This document shows positions 30,337 to 39,538 of a DNA stretch of 64,000 nt, one piece after another. The notes below the pieces were generated by a model. The model saw nothing but the letters and a program-made list of their open reading frames with translations. It had not been told where the DNA came from and searched no databases. A program made the translations under genes and the position numbers. Positions within the stretch are counted from its first letter, which is position 1, and each line of letters starts with the position of its first letter. The DNA comes from Rhynchopus sp. YZ270_cl-10 (Eukaryota > Euglenozoa > Diplonemea > Diplonemida > Diplonemidae): assembly GCA_964035575.1 (NCBI GenBank), contig OZ037873.1, forward strand, positions 744,001 to 808,000, in the 5' to 3' direction.

Positions 30337-33300
30337 ATGAACGGTGCGGTCCGTGCGGTGCTGGTGCTTGCGCTGTGTGCATCTGTGCGTGCCAGCTGTA
30401 TGCAACACTGGGATGAACCATCATGTTTGACTGAGGTGAACTGCCTATGGGACGCGAACATGTTCCAGTGCTCGGTGGCAGACTGCGGGCTGTACAAGAC
30501 GAATGCACTGTGCGACAAGACAGGAGGCTCCTGCAAGTGGGACGCAGTGAGCGACCTCGGGTGTGTGTCGTTCTGCTACCCGATCATGGAAGAGAACGCC
30601 TGCAAAGCTAAAGGATACTGTACGTGGGCTGGGGGGTGCATCGACGTGGCCCCTCTGCCGACGCTTGCACCGGGGAGTACGTATCCTCCGGGTCACGTCG
30701 ACGGGGCGCTGTTCACAGCGTGCACAGGGCAGGCAGAGGGCTCGTGTGGGAATGACGTGAACTGTGTGTGGGACACGGCCTGCACAGCACGCTGCGAGCG
30801 CATGAGTGTCTACGAGTGTGGTGGTGCCTGGGCCTGCAACTGGGATGAAGACGCACAGACCTGCGAGTATGCCTGCTTCCAGGTGAGAACCGACGCCTTC
30901 TGCACGTCCCTGTCCTACTGCGACTGGAAAGGCAACTACTGCGACGCCGTACCCGCCACACCACCGCCAGGCACAACACCCCTCCCTGGCTCCGTGCCCG
31001 CAGCAGACCTGCTGGCCTGCAAAGGAAAGGCGACTGCCGAATGCACCCAAGATGTCAACTGCGTGTGGTCCTCCCCCAGGTATGGTGCCTCCCTGTGCCG
31101 GGCTGTGTGTGCGAACTTCGGCTTCGAGCTTGACTGCAACCGCGACGTAAACTGCAAGTGGAAGGAAGGCGTGTGTGGGAACTCCTGCACGCAGCTCGCG
31201 CAGGCGTCGTGTGAGCAGGACGCGACGTGTGAGTGGGATGGCATGAACTGCGGCGACCTGACACCGACGCCTCCCCCAGGCACTGTCGCTGTGCCCGGGT
31301 CGTCGCCCAGAGCAGACCTGGATGCGTGCACTGACATGGACGCAACAGCATGTGCAGGGGCAGCGGACTGCTACCTGAGCACGAAGATTGGACTCTGCTT
31401 CCCCATCTGTGAGAAGTACGGCTTCGCAGTCGGTTGCGATGCAAGCTCGCTCTGTGCCTGGGACGCCAACACCCCGCAGTGTACAACCGTGTGTGACTAC
31501 GTCGTCGACGCTGCACCGTGCACAAGCGCACCCTCGTGTGTGTGGGATGCTCAGGCCGAAGCCTGCTCTTCAACAGCCACCCCACCAGCACAAACCACTG
31601 CACCGGCAACAAGCGCACCCGCAACGGAGGCGCCGCCAACACCCGCACCCCAAACAGCAGCGCCAACTGTGCCTGCAACTGATGCTCCCGCCACTGATGC
31701 ACCTGCCACCGATGCGCCTGCAACTGAAGTGCCACAGACAGCGAACCCTGCCACACCGCCAACAGCTGCACCTGCAACAGAGGCACCCACAACTGACTCA
31801 CCTGCGACTGACGCACCCGCAACATCTGCACCTTCGACAGACGCACCTGCCACCGATGCGCCCACCACAAATGCACCGCAGACAGCGAACCCCGCTACAC
31901 CGCCAACAACTGCACCTGCAACTGACGCACCCGCTACAGCTGCACCATCAACAGCGGCACCAGCAACTAACGCACCCGCCACCGACGCACCTGCCACTGA
32001 TGCGCCCGCAACTGAAGTGCCACAGACAGCGAACCCAGCGACACCAGCAACAAATGCACCTGCAACAGACGCACCTGCAACAGCTGCACCGACAGCGTCA
32101 CCAGCAACTAATGCACCTGCCACTGATGCGCCAGCAACTAAAGTACCACAGACAGCAAACCCTGATGCACCACGCACAGATGCACCCACAGTTGCACCTG
32201 CCACCGATGCTCCCGCCACTGACGCACCTGCCACTATTGCACCACAGACAGCGAACCCTGCCACACCACGCACATCTGCACCGGTAACAAGTGTGCCCGC
32301 AACTGAAGTGCCGCAGACACGTAGCACAGCCACACCATCGTCATCTGCACCTGCAACCGACGCCACGCAGACAGCAAACCCAGACGCACCACGCACATCT
32401 GCACCTGCAACTGACGCCATGCAGACGGCAAACCCTGATGCACCACGCACATCTGCACCTGCAACTGATGCCATGCAGACAGCAAACCCAGATGCACCAC
32501 GCACATCTGCACCTGCAACTGATGCCATGCAGACAGCAAACCCTGATGCACCACGTACTTCTGCACCTGCAACTGACGCCATGCAGACGGCAAACCCAGA
32601 TGCACCACGCACATCTGCACCTGCAACTGATGCCATGCAGACAGCAAACCCAGACGCACCACGCACATCTGCACCTGCAACTGACGCCATGCAGACGGCA
32701 AACCCAGATGCACCACGCACATCTGCACCTGCAACTGATGCCATGCAGACAGCAAACCCAGATGCACCACGTACTTCTGCACCTGCAACTGACGCCATGC
32801 AGACAGCAAACCCAGATGCACCACGCACTTCTGCACCCGCAACTGATGCCATGCAGACGGCAAACCCAGACGCACCACGTACTTCTGCACCTGCAACTGA
32901 CGCCATGCAGACGGCAAACCCAGATGCACCACGCACATCTGCACCTGCAACTGATGCCATGCAGACAGCAAACCCAGATGCACCACGTACTTCTGCACCT
33001 GCAACTGACGCCATGCAGACAGCAAACCCAGACGCACCACGCACATCTGCACCTGCAACTGACGCCATGCAGACGGCAAACCCAGATGCACCACGCACAT
33101 CTGCACCTGCAACTGATGCCATGCAGACAGCAAACCCAGATGCACCACGTACTTCTGCACCTGCAACTGACGCCATGCAGACAGCAAACCCAGACGCACC
33201 ACGCACATCTGCACCTGCAACTGACGCCATGCAGACGGCAAACCCAGATGCACCACGCACATCTGCACCTGCAACTGATGCCATGCAGACAGCAAACCCA

Positions 33301-33912
33301 GATGCACCACGCACTTCTGCACCCGCAACTGATGCCATGCAGACAGCAAACCCTGATGCACCACGCACTTCTGCACCCGCAACTGATGCCATGCAGACGG
33401 CAAACCCAGATGCACCACGCACATCTGCACCTGCAACTGACGCCATGCAGACAGCAAACCCAGATGCACCACGCACATCTGCACCTGCAACTGATGCCAT
33501 GCAGACGGCAAACCCAGACGCACCACGCACATCTGCACCTGCAACTGATGCCATGCAGACAGCAAACCCAGACGCACCACGTACTTCTGCACCTGCAACT
33601 GACGCCATGCAGACGGCAAACCCAGATGCACCACGCACATCTGCACCTGCAACTGGTACGTCCTTCTCTCCTGCGACGGGTGGGCCGGGACGTGGAACGT
33701 CTGAGGAGGAGAGCGAGGAGGGCAGCGACTCAGGCTTCCCGGTGTTTGCCATTGTGGGCATCGTTGCAGGTGCGGTTGCACTCATCGGGGCGGGGGTCTT
33801 CGCACTGTGCAAGGCAACGTCCGCAGCCAATTCGAACACTATGAAGATGGACGAAATGGCTGACCTGATGGGTGGATTGGAGCAGGCAGAGCTGCAGGAA
33901 GTTTCTGCCTAG
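30337..33912 (+). CDS. Mucin-like type I membrane protein with Cys/Trp modules (copy 2)
   Basis: 1191 residues; same design as the gene at 25081: signal peptide, about eight Cys/Trp modules, Thr/Pro/Ala stalk, 18-residue repeats, acidic linker, membrane helix and short tail. The Cys-rich half is almost identical to copy 1, with the first clear changes at the start of the stalk (EACSSTATPPAQ versus NTCSSTATPPAP). It has 24 repeat units instead of 8 and a longer, rearranged stalk with extra SPATNAPATDAPATKVPQT blocks. The tail ends LQEVSA rather than LRVTSC. The near-identity points to recent duplication or gene conversion. Very long extra ORFs on the other frames here are a by-product of the repeat. 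Confidence 0.85.
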   Translation: MNGAVRAVLVLALCASVRASCMQHWDEPSCLTEVNCLWDANMFQCSVADCGLYKTNALCDKTGGSCKWDAVSDLGCVSFCYPIMEENACKAKGYCTWAGGCIDVAPLPTLAPGSTYPPGHVDGALFTACTGQAEGSCGNDVNCVWDTACTARCERMSVYECGGAWACNWDEDAQTCEYACFQVRTDAFCTSLSYCDWKGNYCDAVPATPPPGTTPLPGSVPAADLLACKGKATAECTQDVNCVWSSPRYGASLCRAVCANFGFELDCNRDVNCKWKEGVCGNSCTQLAQASCEQDATCEWDGMNCGDLTPTPPPGTVAVPGSSPRADLDACTDMDATACAGAADCYLSTKIGLCFPICEKYGFAVGCDASSLCAWDANTPQCTTVCDYVVDAAPCTSAPSCVWDAQAEACSSTATPPAQTTAPATSAPATEAPPTPAPQTAAPTVPATDAPATDAPATDAPATEVPQTANPATPPTAAPATEAPTTDSPATDAPATSAPSTDAPATDAPTTNAPQTANPATPPTTAPATDAPATAAPSTAAPATNAPATDAPATDAPATEVPQTANPATPATNAPATDAPATAAPTASPATNAPATDAPATKVPQTANPDAPRTDAPTVAPATDAPATDAPATIAPQTANPATPRTSAPVTSVPATEVPQTRSTATPSSSAPATDATQTANPDAPRTSAPATDAMQTANPDAPRTSAPATDAMQTANPDAPRTSAPATDAMQTANPDAPRTSAPATDAMQTANPDAPRTSAPATDAMQTANPDAPRTSAPATDAMQTANPDAPRTSAPATDAMQTANPDAPRTSAPATDAMQTANPDAPRTSAPATDAMQTANPDAPRTSAPATDAMQTANPDAPRTSAPATDAMQTANPDAPRTSAPATDAMQTANPDAPRTSAPATDAMQTANPDAPRTSAPATDAMQTANPDAPRTSAPATDAMQTANPDAPRTSAPATDAMQTANPDAPRTSAPATDAMQTANPDAPRTSAPATDAMQTANPDAPRTSAPATDAMQTANPDAPRTSAPATDAMQTANPDAPRTSAPATDAMQTANPDAPRTSAPATDAMQTANPDAPRTSAPATDAMQTANPDAPRTSAPATGTSFSPATGGPGRGTSEEESEEGSDSGFPVFAIVGIVAGAVALIGAGVFALCKATSAANSNTMKMDEMADLMGGLEQAELQEVSA
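32347..33642 (+). repeat. 54-base coding minisatellite, 24 units
   Basis: 1296 bases = 24 x 54. Third-position variants define a higher-order unit of three repeats: 32977-33138 and 33139-33300 are identical 162-base blocks, so growth has been by copying blocks of units, not only single ones. Confidence 0.9.
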
Positions 33913-33975
33913 TGCAGTTCATCTTCCCAAGTTTTTTTTTCCTCATTTCCCCCGTTCTACCCCTTTTTCGTTGTT

Positions 33976-34018
33976 AGATGTGTGTGCACGAGAGGTACAT
34001 TCATCTTATGAGTTTTCC
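33976..34018 (+). repeat. Dispersed hairpin element, family B
   Basis: AGATGTGTGTGC, loop ACGAGAG, GTACATTCATCT, then TATGAGTTTTC. It lies about 60 bases after the stop of the second mucin-like gene; the paralogous flank of the first has a shorter sequence without it. Confidence 0.8.
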
Positions 34019-34694
34019 TTGTTTTCTATTGTTATTTTTTTGTTGTGTTTTACTGCGACCAGGTAGGGATGGTGCCCTGCACTATCACTATCCCCTTGAC
34101 ACACCTCAGGACCTTGCTCCACTGTTTATTCTTCTGCGCAGCGGGGTTTGCGTTATCAAAGGCCACCTGGTTTCATGTCATAGTTTCCTTTCAGTGGGAG
34201 ATGTGTCTGTGCGGCATATTACTCTTTCACGTTTTTATTTTTATGTTCTCTTTTTTTCTATCTTCTGTTGTTACTGTATCGTGGCTGCTATCCCGCGAGA
34301 GCAGTTTATAATCAAGCAATTTTTTTTTGTCAATTTTTTTTTCCGTTTGTTTTTATCATACCGGGAAAGGGGGTGTTGCAACACCAACAGCACCCTTCTC
34401 TTTGCAGCATCGTGACGCTGTATGAAATGACCTTTCCCCCGCCTGGTGTTTCACTTCAGACACAACGACAACGGGGTCCGCAAACTACCTCTGACGCACC
34501 CCCTTTTTTTTTTTACGTTGTTGTGCAGATGTGCCTTATACCTGCACACATTAGCAATGCGATGTCATCCATATATAGCCTGTTTCCTCCCTTAAACTGC
34601 CTCTCTCAGATTTTTTTTATTTGCTCTTCTCAAAAAAACGTGCCAATATTCCGTGAATTTTCTTATCGCACCTTTTTGTTGTTGTCTTTTGTTT

Positions 34695-34728
34695 GGTGAC
34701 TAAGCGGGGCTTAGACTCATCATCTGCC
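34695..34728 (+). repeat. Dispersed hairpin element, family A (short loop)
   Basis: Duplicated copy of the element at 29211, with the same shortened loop. Confidence 0.7.
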
Positions 34729-34754
34729 TTTTTTTATTATTTTTTTTATTCCTA

Positions 34755-34870
34755 CGAAGCTTGCTTTAAAGGAGAAAATAGTATTGCCGTGTACGGTCTC
34801 CAAATCATCCCTCAAACAGGAGGATTTGTGCAATCAACGAAAACAACTTTACTTGCCCTACCCGATCCTA
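34755..34870. repeat. Dispersed repeat, copy-specific insert
   Basis: ACGAAGCTTGCTTTAAAGGAG ... GATTTGTGCAATCAACGAA is absent from the paralogous site near 29250. A diverged relative (AGCGTAGCTTAAAGGAGACA ... GGGCGATCAACGAACCAGAG) lies at 55812-55915. It may be SINE-like; no clear tRNA boxes were found. Confidence 0.55.
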
Positions 34871-34912
34871 CTATTTATTTTGGTTTTCATTTTTTTTTTT
34901 TTTTTTAAAATT

Positions 34913-34954
34913 AAGGTGACCAGAGCACAGTGTAGGGCTTTCATCTTAAAAGGA
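34913..34954 (+). repeat. Dispersed hairpin element, family A variant
   Basis: Duplicated copy of the element at 29299. Confidence 0.55.
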
Positions 34955-35080
34955 TAAAACCCTTCTTTGTTTTTCTCTCCCTCTCTATTCAACTTTCCAA
35001 AGATATATTGCATTGCCCCTCTCTCTTTTCATGACTGTATCGTTTTCAGTCTCAGGTGGTCTGCTGTATCCACCGGGCGC

Positions 35081-36160
35081 TTCTCCCTCTTCGAAGGGCG
35101 ACTACTTCGCACTGAGTCTCAGGCTTGGTGCCATCATTTCCCAATTCTTTTCCACAACTTTGCTATCGCTGCAACTTGCTGTTTATTTTTTATTATTTTT
35201 TTCTCGCCTCATGAAGAAACAAAGCATTTTGAACAATGCGGTTCTGGGGACGAACCCCCTGCAAGAGCCACACCTCACCAAACGGGTCGAGGTGTATGCG
35301 TTTTCACCACAGTTCATCATTAGAGACGCGGTTGCACTTCTTTGGTTCGTATATCCTTCTCAATGATACGCCAGGTGAGAAGGTTAAACCCCCCTTTTTT
35401 CACTGCTCCTGTTCTCATATAACGAAGGGCATCCTCCTTCGAAACGCGAACAGTGCTTTTCCCACAACCTTTCTTCCCTGTAGAGTCACCCAAGGTGAAG
35501 TACGGTATTGAAAATGATGTGGGGGGGGGTAAAGGGTCAATTTTATGATTTTGGGGATTTTTTTTTGGCCGAAAATGAGCCCTTTTAAAGTGGCTGGGCT
35601 GATATTTTCCAAAAATAAATTAAAAGTGGGCACAAAATTGTCCAATTTTCAACATCGACCCCAGGGGCGTATCCCAAAAAAAACTGCAAATAAAGTACCT
35701 TTTTAATTTGTTCTCTTGAAATGTGTTATTTCAGGTTTGTTCTTTCACGTGAGTCATGTGTTTATGTTTGTCTGTGCATCCCACAGTCACATCTTTCAAC
35801 GCCATTAAATTTTCTATTTCCCGTATTTCCAAATTGAATTGAACGTGCATTAGAATCATCCTCGTTCCATTCGTATTCCCTTATATTTTAAAGTACACTG
35901 TCACAAGAGGGCTTTGTATTTCAACTGACTGAGTGAACTTTTTTTTTGTTTTCGTTTGCAACTTGCGAACATGCCTGCACTCTGTCTCGGCATTTGTACG
36001 CTCAAATTCATATTGCATATGTGTGTAGGTTTCTTTTCCCCTTCATTCGTTTTTGTTGTTCTTGTTTTCCTTCGGGATGGTACAAAAACCAGGCAAATAT
36101 TTTTAAGACAGTGACAAAATGTTTTATTAAAGAAGTGCCCCCAGTCCTGCACCTTCCCTA
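35081..36160. other. Spacer before the small surface-protein array
   Basis: A 51-codon ORF at 35211-35366 (MKKQSILNNAVLGTNPLQEP) looks mildly coding but has no partner exon. 35500-35680 is G- and A-run-rich and shares the CGACCCC motif seen in the TIR elements at 7552 and 55935. A family C element lies at 35891. Confidence 0.4.
35891..35932 (+). repeat. Dispersed element, family C
   Basis: AAGTACACTGTCACAAGAGG then GCTTTGTATTTCAACTGAC. Confidence 0.75.
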
Positions 36161-36207
36161 CCACCCCAACACAGATACCACTCAACACAAAAGACCACGC
36201 AAACACA

Positions 36208-36603
36208 ATGAACTCGATGATGCACATGGTTCTCTTGATGCTCGCATGCTTTGCGGCAACAGCGACCGCACAGTCCAAGACACTCACACCAGGCGCGTCG
36301 CGGACTCATTGCTCAACTTGGAAAGATGAGACGACATGTAAGTTGAACGACGGGTACAACTCGACCGTAAGCTGTGTGTGGGACAAGGACGACAGAAAGT
36401 GTGAGAACGCTTTCGCAGACCTTGCGGCGGGAATTGCAACGCTTCTCATCATCATGATTGTTGTGTCGATTCTGATCTGCTGCATCTTCTGGGGGTGCAT
36501 TATCTTCTGCTGCTGCATGGGTGGTGCTGCAGTTGCGAAGGCGTCGCAGGGCAACAACAACACTACGCACCACTATGACCCGGTTCAGATGAGCAACAAG
36601 TAG
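36208..36603 (+). CDS. Small Cys/Trp-module membrane protein, array member 1
   Basis: 131 residues. A signal peptide (MNSMMHMVLLMLACFAATAT) precedes one Cys/Trp module (CSTWKDETTC ... NSTVSCVWDKDDRKC) with an N-glycosylation site. A membrane segment follows, with a remarkable cysteine run (LICCIFWGCIIFCCCMGG), then a short Gln/Asn/His tail ending VQMSNK. Topology is type I. The module follows the same C-x2-W ... C-x-W-D ... C plan as the modules of the two large mucin-like proteins. CACCCCAACACAGATACCA, conserved before all eight genes, lies at about 36163. AATAAACAC after the stop is a likely polyadenylation signal. Function unknown; probably cell surface. Confidence 0.8.
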   Translation: MNSMMHMVLLMLACFAATATAQSKTLTPGASRTHCSTWKDETTCKLNDGYNSTVSCVWDKDDRKCENAFADLAAGIATLLIIMIVVSILICCIFWGCIIFCCCMGGAAVAKASQGNNNTTHHYDPVQMSNK

Positions 36604-37462
36604 GCAATAAACACACTGGGTAGTGAACGGTTGTTTTTTTTTGTTTTGTTTTGTTATCCCTTCTTCTCCCATTACTTTTCTACGTAGCTGTGGACCATTC
36701 TCCAACAGAAATATACTCTTGCCTAAGTGTTTGGCACACTACGTCGTTTCCCCTCGTCCTTGTACTTTCTCTTCATCGAATTAAGTTTGATTTGAAAGTA
36801 TATGAACTATTTTTTTTATTATAGGTCAAACGCAGTTGACAGGGGAAATGCTACGGTCGCTCTAACTGTTTTCACCCTCACTTGTGCTCCTCCCTTCTCA
36901 CACATCACTTTCTGTACTTCAGGACTTTCATTTTCTTACCTTTTCTATTTGGCTCTGTTTTTGTAAACATTCAGTTTTCAAAAAAAAAAAAAAAAAAAAA
37001 AAAAAGATACCAAAAAGAGCATTACAACAGTCCTGAGTGTGTGTGGAAGGGTGGAAGCGTACAACTAACAAACTCTCCCCCTGTTTCGTTTCCCGTTTTC
37101 CTGTGTGGGCGAAGATAGTTATTGACACCGTAGTATTTCCTGTGACTAGCTAGCCCTGGCGGCTCGTGTTGTTCTGTGTGGGCTACCTGGGATCCGAGTA
37201 GTGCCTCTTTGACTCAGCATCAGGGTACGAGTACCGTGGGTGCTTTGGTGAGCGGGTTGACACATCATGTGGGCACCTCCCTACCCCTGGCCGCTTTGGG
37301 TTACAGCCAGCACACCTTTTGCCAGGTGTGGCAGTGTGACTTTGCTGACATTATTTTTCCTTCGTCCCTTTATTTGACTAAGCACGAGAGGCTCAGGATC
37401 ATCTCATCAGCTGTTTTTTTTTATATTTCCACGTTTCTAGTGGGTCGACTGCATTGCCATAG
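36604..37462. repeat. Array spacer with repeat unit (copy 1)
   Basis: Includes a 29-base A tract near 36980 and a unit (about 37145-37462) starting CTAGCTAGCCCTGGCGGCTC that recurs at 38643 and 49078. A family A hairpin lies inside the unit. Confidence 0.75.
37375..37412 (+). repeat. Dispersed hairpin element, family A
   Basis: TGACTAAGC, loop ACGAGAG, GCTCAGG, ATCATCTCATCAG. The inner stem has a G-U type change. It is carried along by the array spacer unit (also 38878 and 49302). Confidence 0.7.
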
Positions 37463-37700
37463 CAAACTGCCTCCTGTGAAAAATAAACTCGCGTCGCACC
37501 CTTACCCAACAGACTGCCAAAACAAATGGTGACCTGTGGTTCTAAGGAGCGAGGCTGAGGAGGGGCACAGTGTCCCCATATTCGTGAGATGAGAACGACA
37601 CAGATTGCAGACATTCCTGCAGTGTGGGCAGATGCCTAAGGAGCAGGACTATGGGCTCTTGCACGAACCCTTTCCAGTTTTTGTTAAGTTCTCAATGTGT
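37463..37700 (+). repeat. Conserved array spacer unit S (copy 1, short form)
   Basis: AACTGCC...GTGAAAAATAAACTCGCG to CTCAATGTG, about 240 bases, found five times in the array. This copy lacks the 40-50-base GC-rich hairpin segment present in three others. It has no ORF conserved in frame, so it may be a non-coding RNA or regulatory block. Confidence 0.7.
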
Positions 37701-38012
37701 GCTTTGATGTCATGCATGTTTGACGTTTTATGTTCGATTTTCCTTCTTTGAAATATTCCCTCGCTTCCGATCTGCTGGTACGTCACATGGAGATGCTTTC
37801 CTTGTGGAGGCTTCTTTGGTGGCTGTTCCGCACTTTTCTTTATTTTTCTGTTTCGAAAGTTTGTAGAGGCTGCCGCAGGAGGAGAATCAAATGTGAACAA
37901 AACAACGGACACTTTTGCGAACACTTTCATGCATACTATGATGCAGGAACACCTACCCCACCCCACCACCCCAACACAGATACCACTCAACACAAAAGAC
38001 CACACAAACACA
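37700..38012 (+). promoter_or_regulatory. Conserved upstream block of array member 2
   Basis: About 260 bases (from TGTGCTTTGATGTCATGCAT) that also precede members 3, 5 and 7 almost unchanged, followed by the short CACCCCAACACAGATACCA leader common to all eight. It is likely the promoter and 5' UTR. An open frame through it (FDFPSLKYSLASDLLVRHM) is conserved only because the DNA is. Confidence 0.6.
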
Positions 38013-38414
38013 ATGAACTCGATGATGCACATGGTTCTCTTGATGCTCGCATGCTTTGCGGCAACAGCGACCGCACAGTCCAAGACACTCACACCAGGCG
38101 CGTCGCGGACTCATTGCTCAACTTGGAAAGATGAGACGACATGTAAGTTGAACGACGGGTACAACTCGACCGTAAGCTGTGTGTGGGACAAGGACGACAG
38201 AAAGTGTGAGAACGCTTTCGCAGACCTTGCGGCGGGAATTGCAACGCTTCTCATCATCATGATTGTTGTGTCGATTCTGATCTGCTGCATCTTCTGGGGG
38301 TGCATTATCTTCTGCTGCTGCATGGGTGGTGCTGCAGTGGCGAAGGCGTCGCAGGGCAACAACAACACTACGCACCTGAACCAGTACGACCCGGTTCAGA
38401 TGAGCAACAAGTAG
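38013..38414 (+). CDS. Small Cys/Trp-module membrane protein, array member 2
   Basis: 133 residues. Identical to member 1 through the signal peptide, the module and the cysteine-rich membrane segment, and different only in the tail (THLNQYDPVQMSNK). The protein is identical to member 6 (48458). Its 3' flank (AATAAACACACTGGGTAGGG) is shared with members 1 and 6, so these three form one subgroup. Confidence 0.8.
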   Translation: MNSMMHMVLLMLACFAATATAQSKTLTPGASRTHCSTWKDETTCKLNDGYNSTVSCVWDKDDRKCENAFADLAAGIATLLIIMIVVSILICCIFWGCIIFCCCMGGAAVAKASQGNNNTTHLNQYDPVQMSNK

Positions 38415-38642
38415 GCAATAAACACACTGGGTAGGGAACGGTTGTTTTGTTTTGTTTCGTTATCCCTTCTTCTCTCATTACTTTTCTACGTAGCTGTGGA
38501 CCATTCTCCAACAGAAATATACTCTTGCCTAAGTGTTTGGCACACTACGTCGTTTCCCCCTCGTCCTTGTACTTTCTCTTCATCGAATTAAGTTTGATTT
38601 GAAAGTACATGAACTATTTTTGAACTAATTTTTTTACTTGAC

Positions 38643-39234
38643 TAGCTAGCCCTGGCGGCTCGTGTTGTTCTGTGTGGGCTACCTGGGTCTTGCGATCCGA
38701 GTAGTGCCTCTTTGACTCAGCATCAGGGTACGAGTACCGTGGGTGCTTTGGTGAGCGGGTTGACACATCATGTGGACACCTCCCTACCCCTGGCCGCTTT
38801 GGGTTACAGCCAGCACACCTTTTGCCAGGTGTGGCAATGTGACTTTGCTGACATTATTTTTCCTTCGTCCCTTTATTTGACTAAGCACGAGAGGCTCAGG
38901 ATCTTCGCGTCAGCTGTTTGTTTTATATATTTCCACGTTTCTAGTGGGTCAACTGCATTGCCATAGCAAACTGCCTCCTGTGAAAAATAAACTCGCGTCG
39001 CACCCTTACCCAACAGACTGCCAAAACAAATGGTGACCGGTGGGTCTAAGGAGCGAGGCTGAGGAGGGGCACAGTGTTCGCCGCACCGCTTCGTGGCGGG
39101 GTGGGGAACGGTTCCCCTGTACGTTTTGTGAGAACGACACAGATTGCAGTCATTCCTGCAGTGTGGGCAGATGCCTAAGGAGCAGGACTATGGGCTCTTG
39201 CACGAACCCTTTCCAGTTTTTGTTAAGTTCTCAA
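38643..39234. repeat. Array spacer repeat unit and unit S (copy 2, long form)
   Basis: Same unit as 37145-37700. Unit S here (38966-39234) has the extra GC-rich segment (CCGCACCGCTTCGTGGCGG) and a GGGGAACGGTTCCCC palindrome. Confidence 0.75.
38878..38916 (+). repeat. Dispersed hairpin element, family A
   Basis: TGACTAAGC, loop ACGAGAG, GCTCAGG, ATCTTCGCGTCAG; duplicated with the spacer unit. Confidence 0.65.
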
Positions 39235-39538
39235 TGTGTGCTTTGATGTCATGCATGTTTGACGTTTTATGTTCGATTTTCCTTCTTTGAAATATTCCCT
39301 CGCTTCCGATCTGCTGGTACGTCACATGGAGATGCTTTCCTTGTGGAGGCTTCTTTGGTGGCTGTTCCGCACTTTTCTTTATTTTTCTGTTTCGAAAGTT
39401 TGTAGAGGCTGCCGCAGGAGGAGAATCAAATGTGAAGAAAACAACGGACACTTTTGCGAACACTTTCATGCATACTATGATGCAGGAACACCTCCCCCAC
39501 CCCACCACCCCGACACAGATACCACTCAAGCAAACACA
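39234..39538 (+). promoter_or_regulatory. Conserved upstream block of array member 3
   Basis: Same block as upstream of members 2, 5 and 7. The leader is slightly shortened (ACCACTCAAGCAAACACAATG). Confidence 0.6.

Larger units (their letters stand above)
34041..35080. repeat. 3' flank of mucin-like gene, segmental duplication copy 2
   Basis: Counterpart of 27731-28247 plus 29086-29460. It lacks the TIR element but carries its own insert at about 34750-34880 (see separate entry). Confidence 0.85.

Noticed and set aside
31551-33839. A 762-codon open frame on the minus strand and a 517-codon frame on plus frame +2 across the second mucin-like gene
   Set aside because: Both are forced by the 54-base repeat, whose unit lacks stops in several frames. 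The sense frame has a signal peptide, Cys modules and a membrane helix; the others have nothing comparable.
36970-37010. Poly(A) tail marking a retroposed gene before array member 2
   Set aside because: The A tract is not at the end of a transcript-like unit and no target-site duplication is seen.
37730-37940. Conserved ORF before array members 2, 3, 5 and 7 (FDFPSLKYSLASDLLVRHM)
   Set aside because: Conserved only because the whole upstream block is duplicated; no sign of coding selection, and it is missing before the other members.
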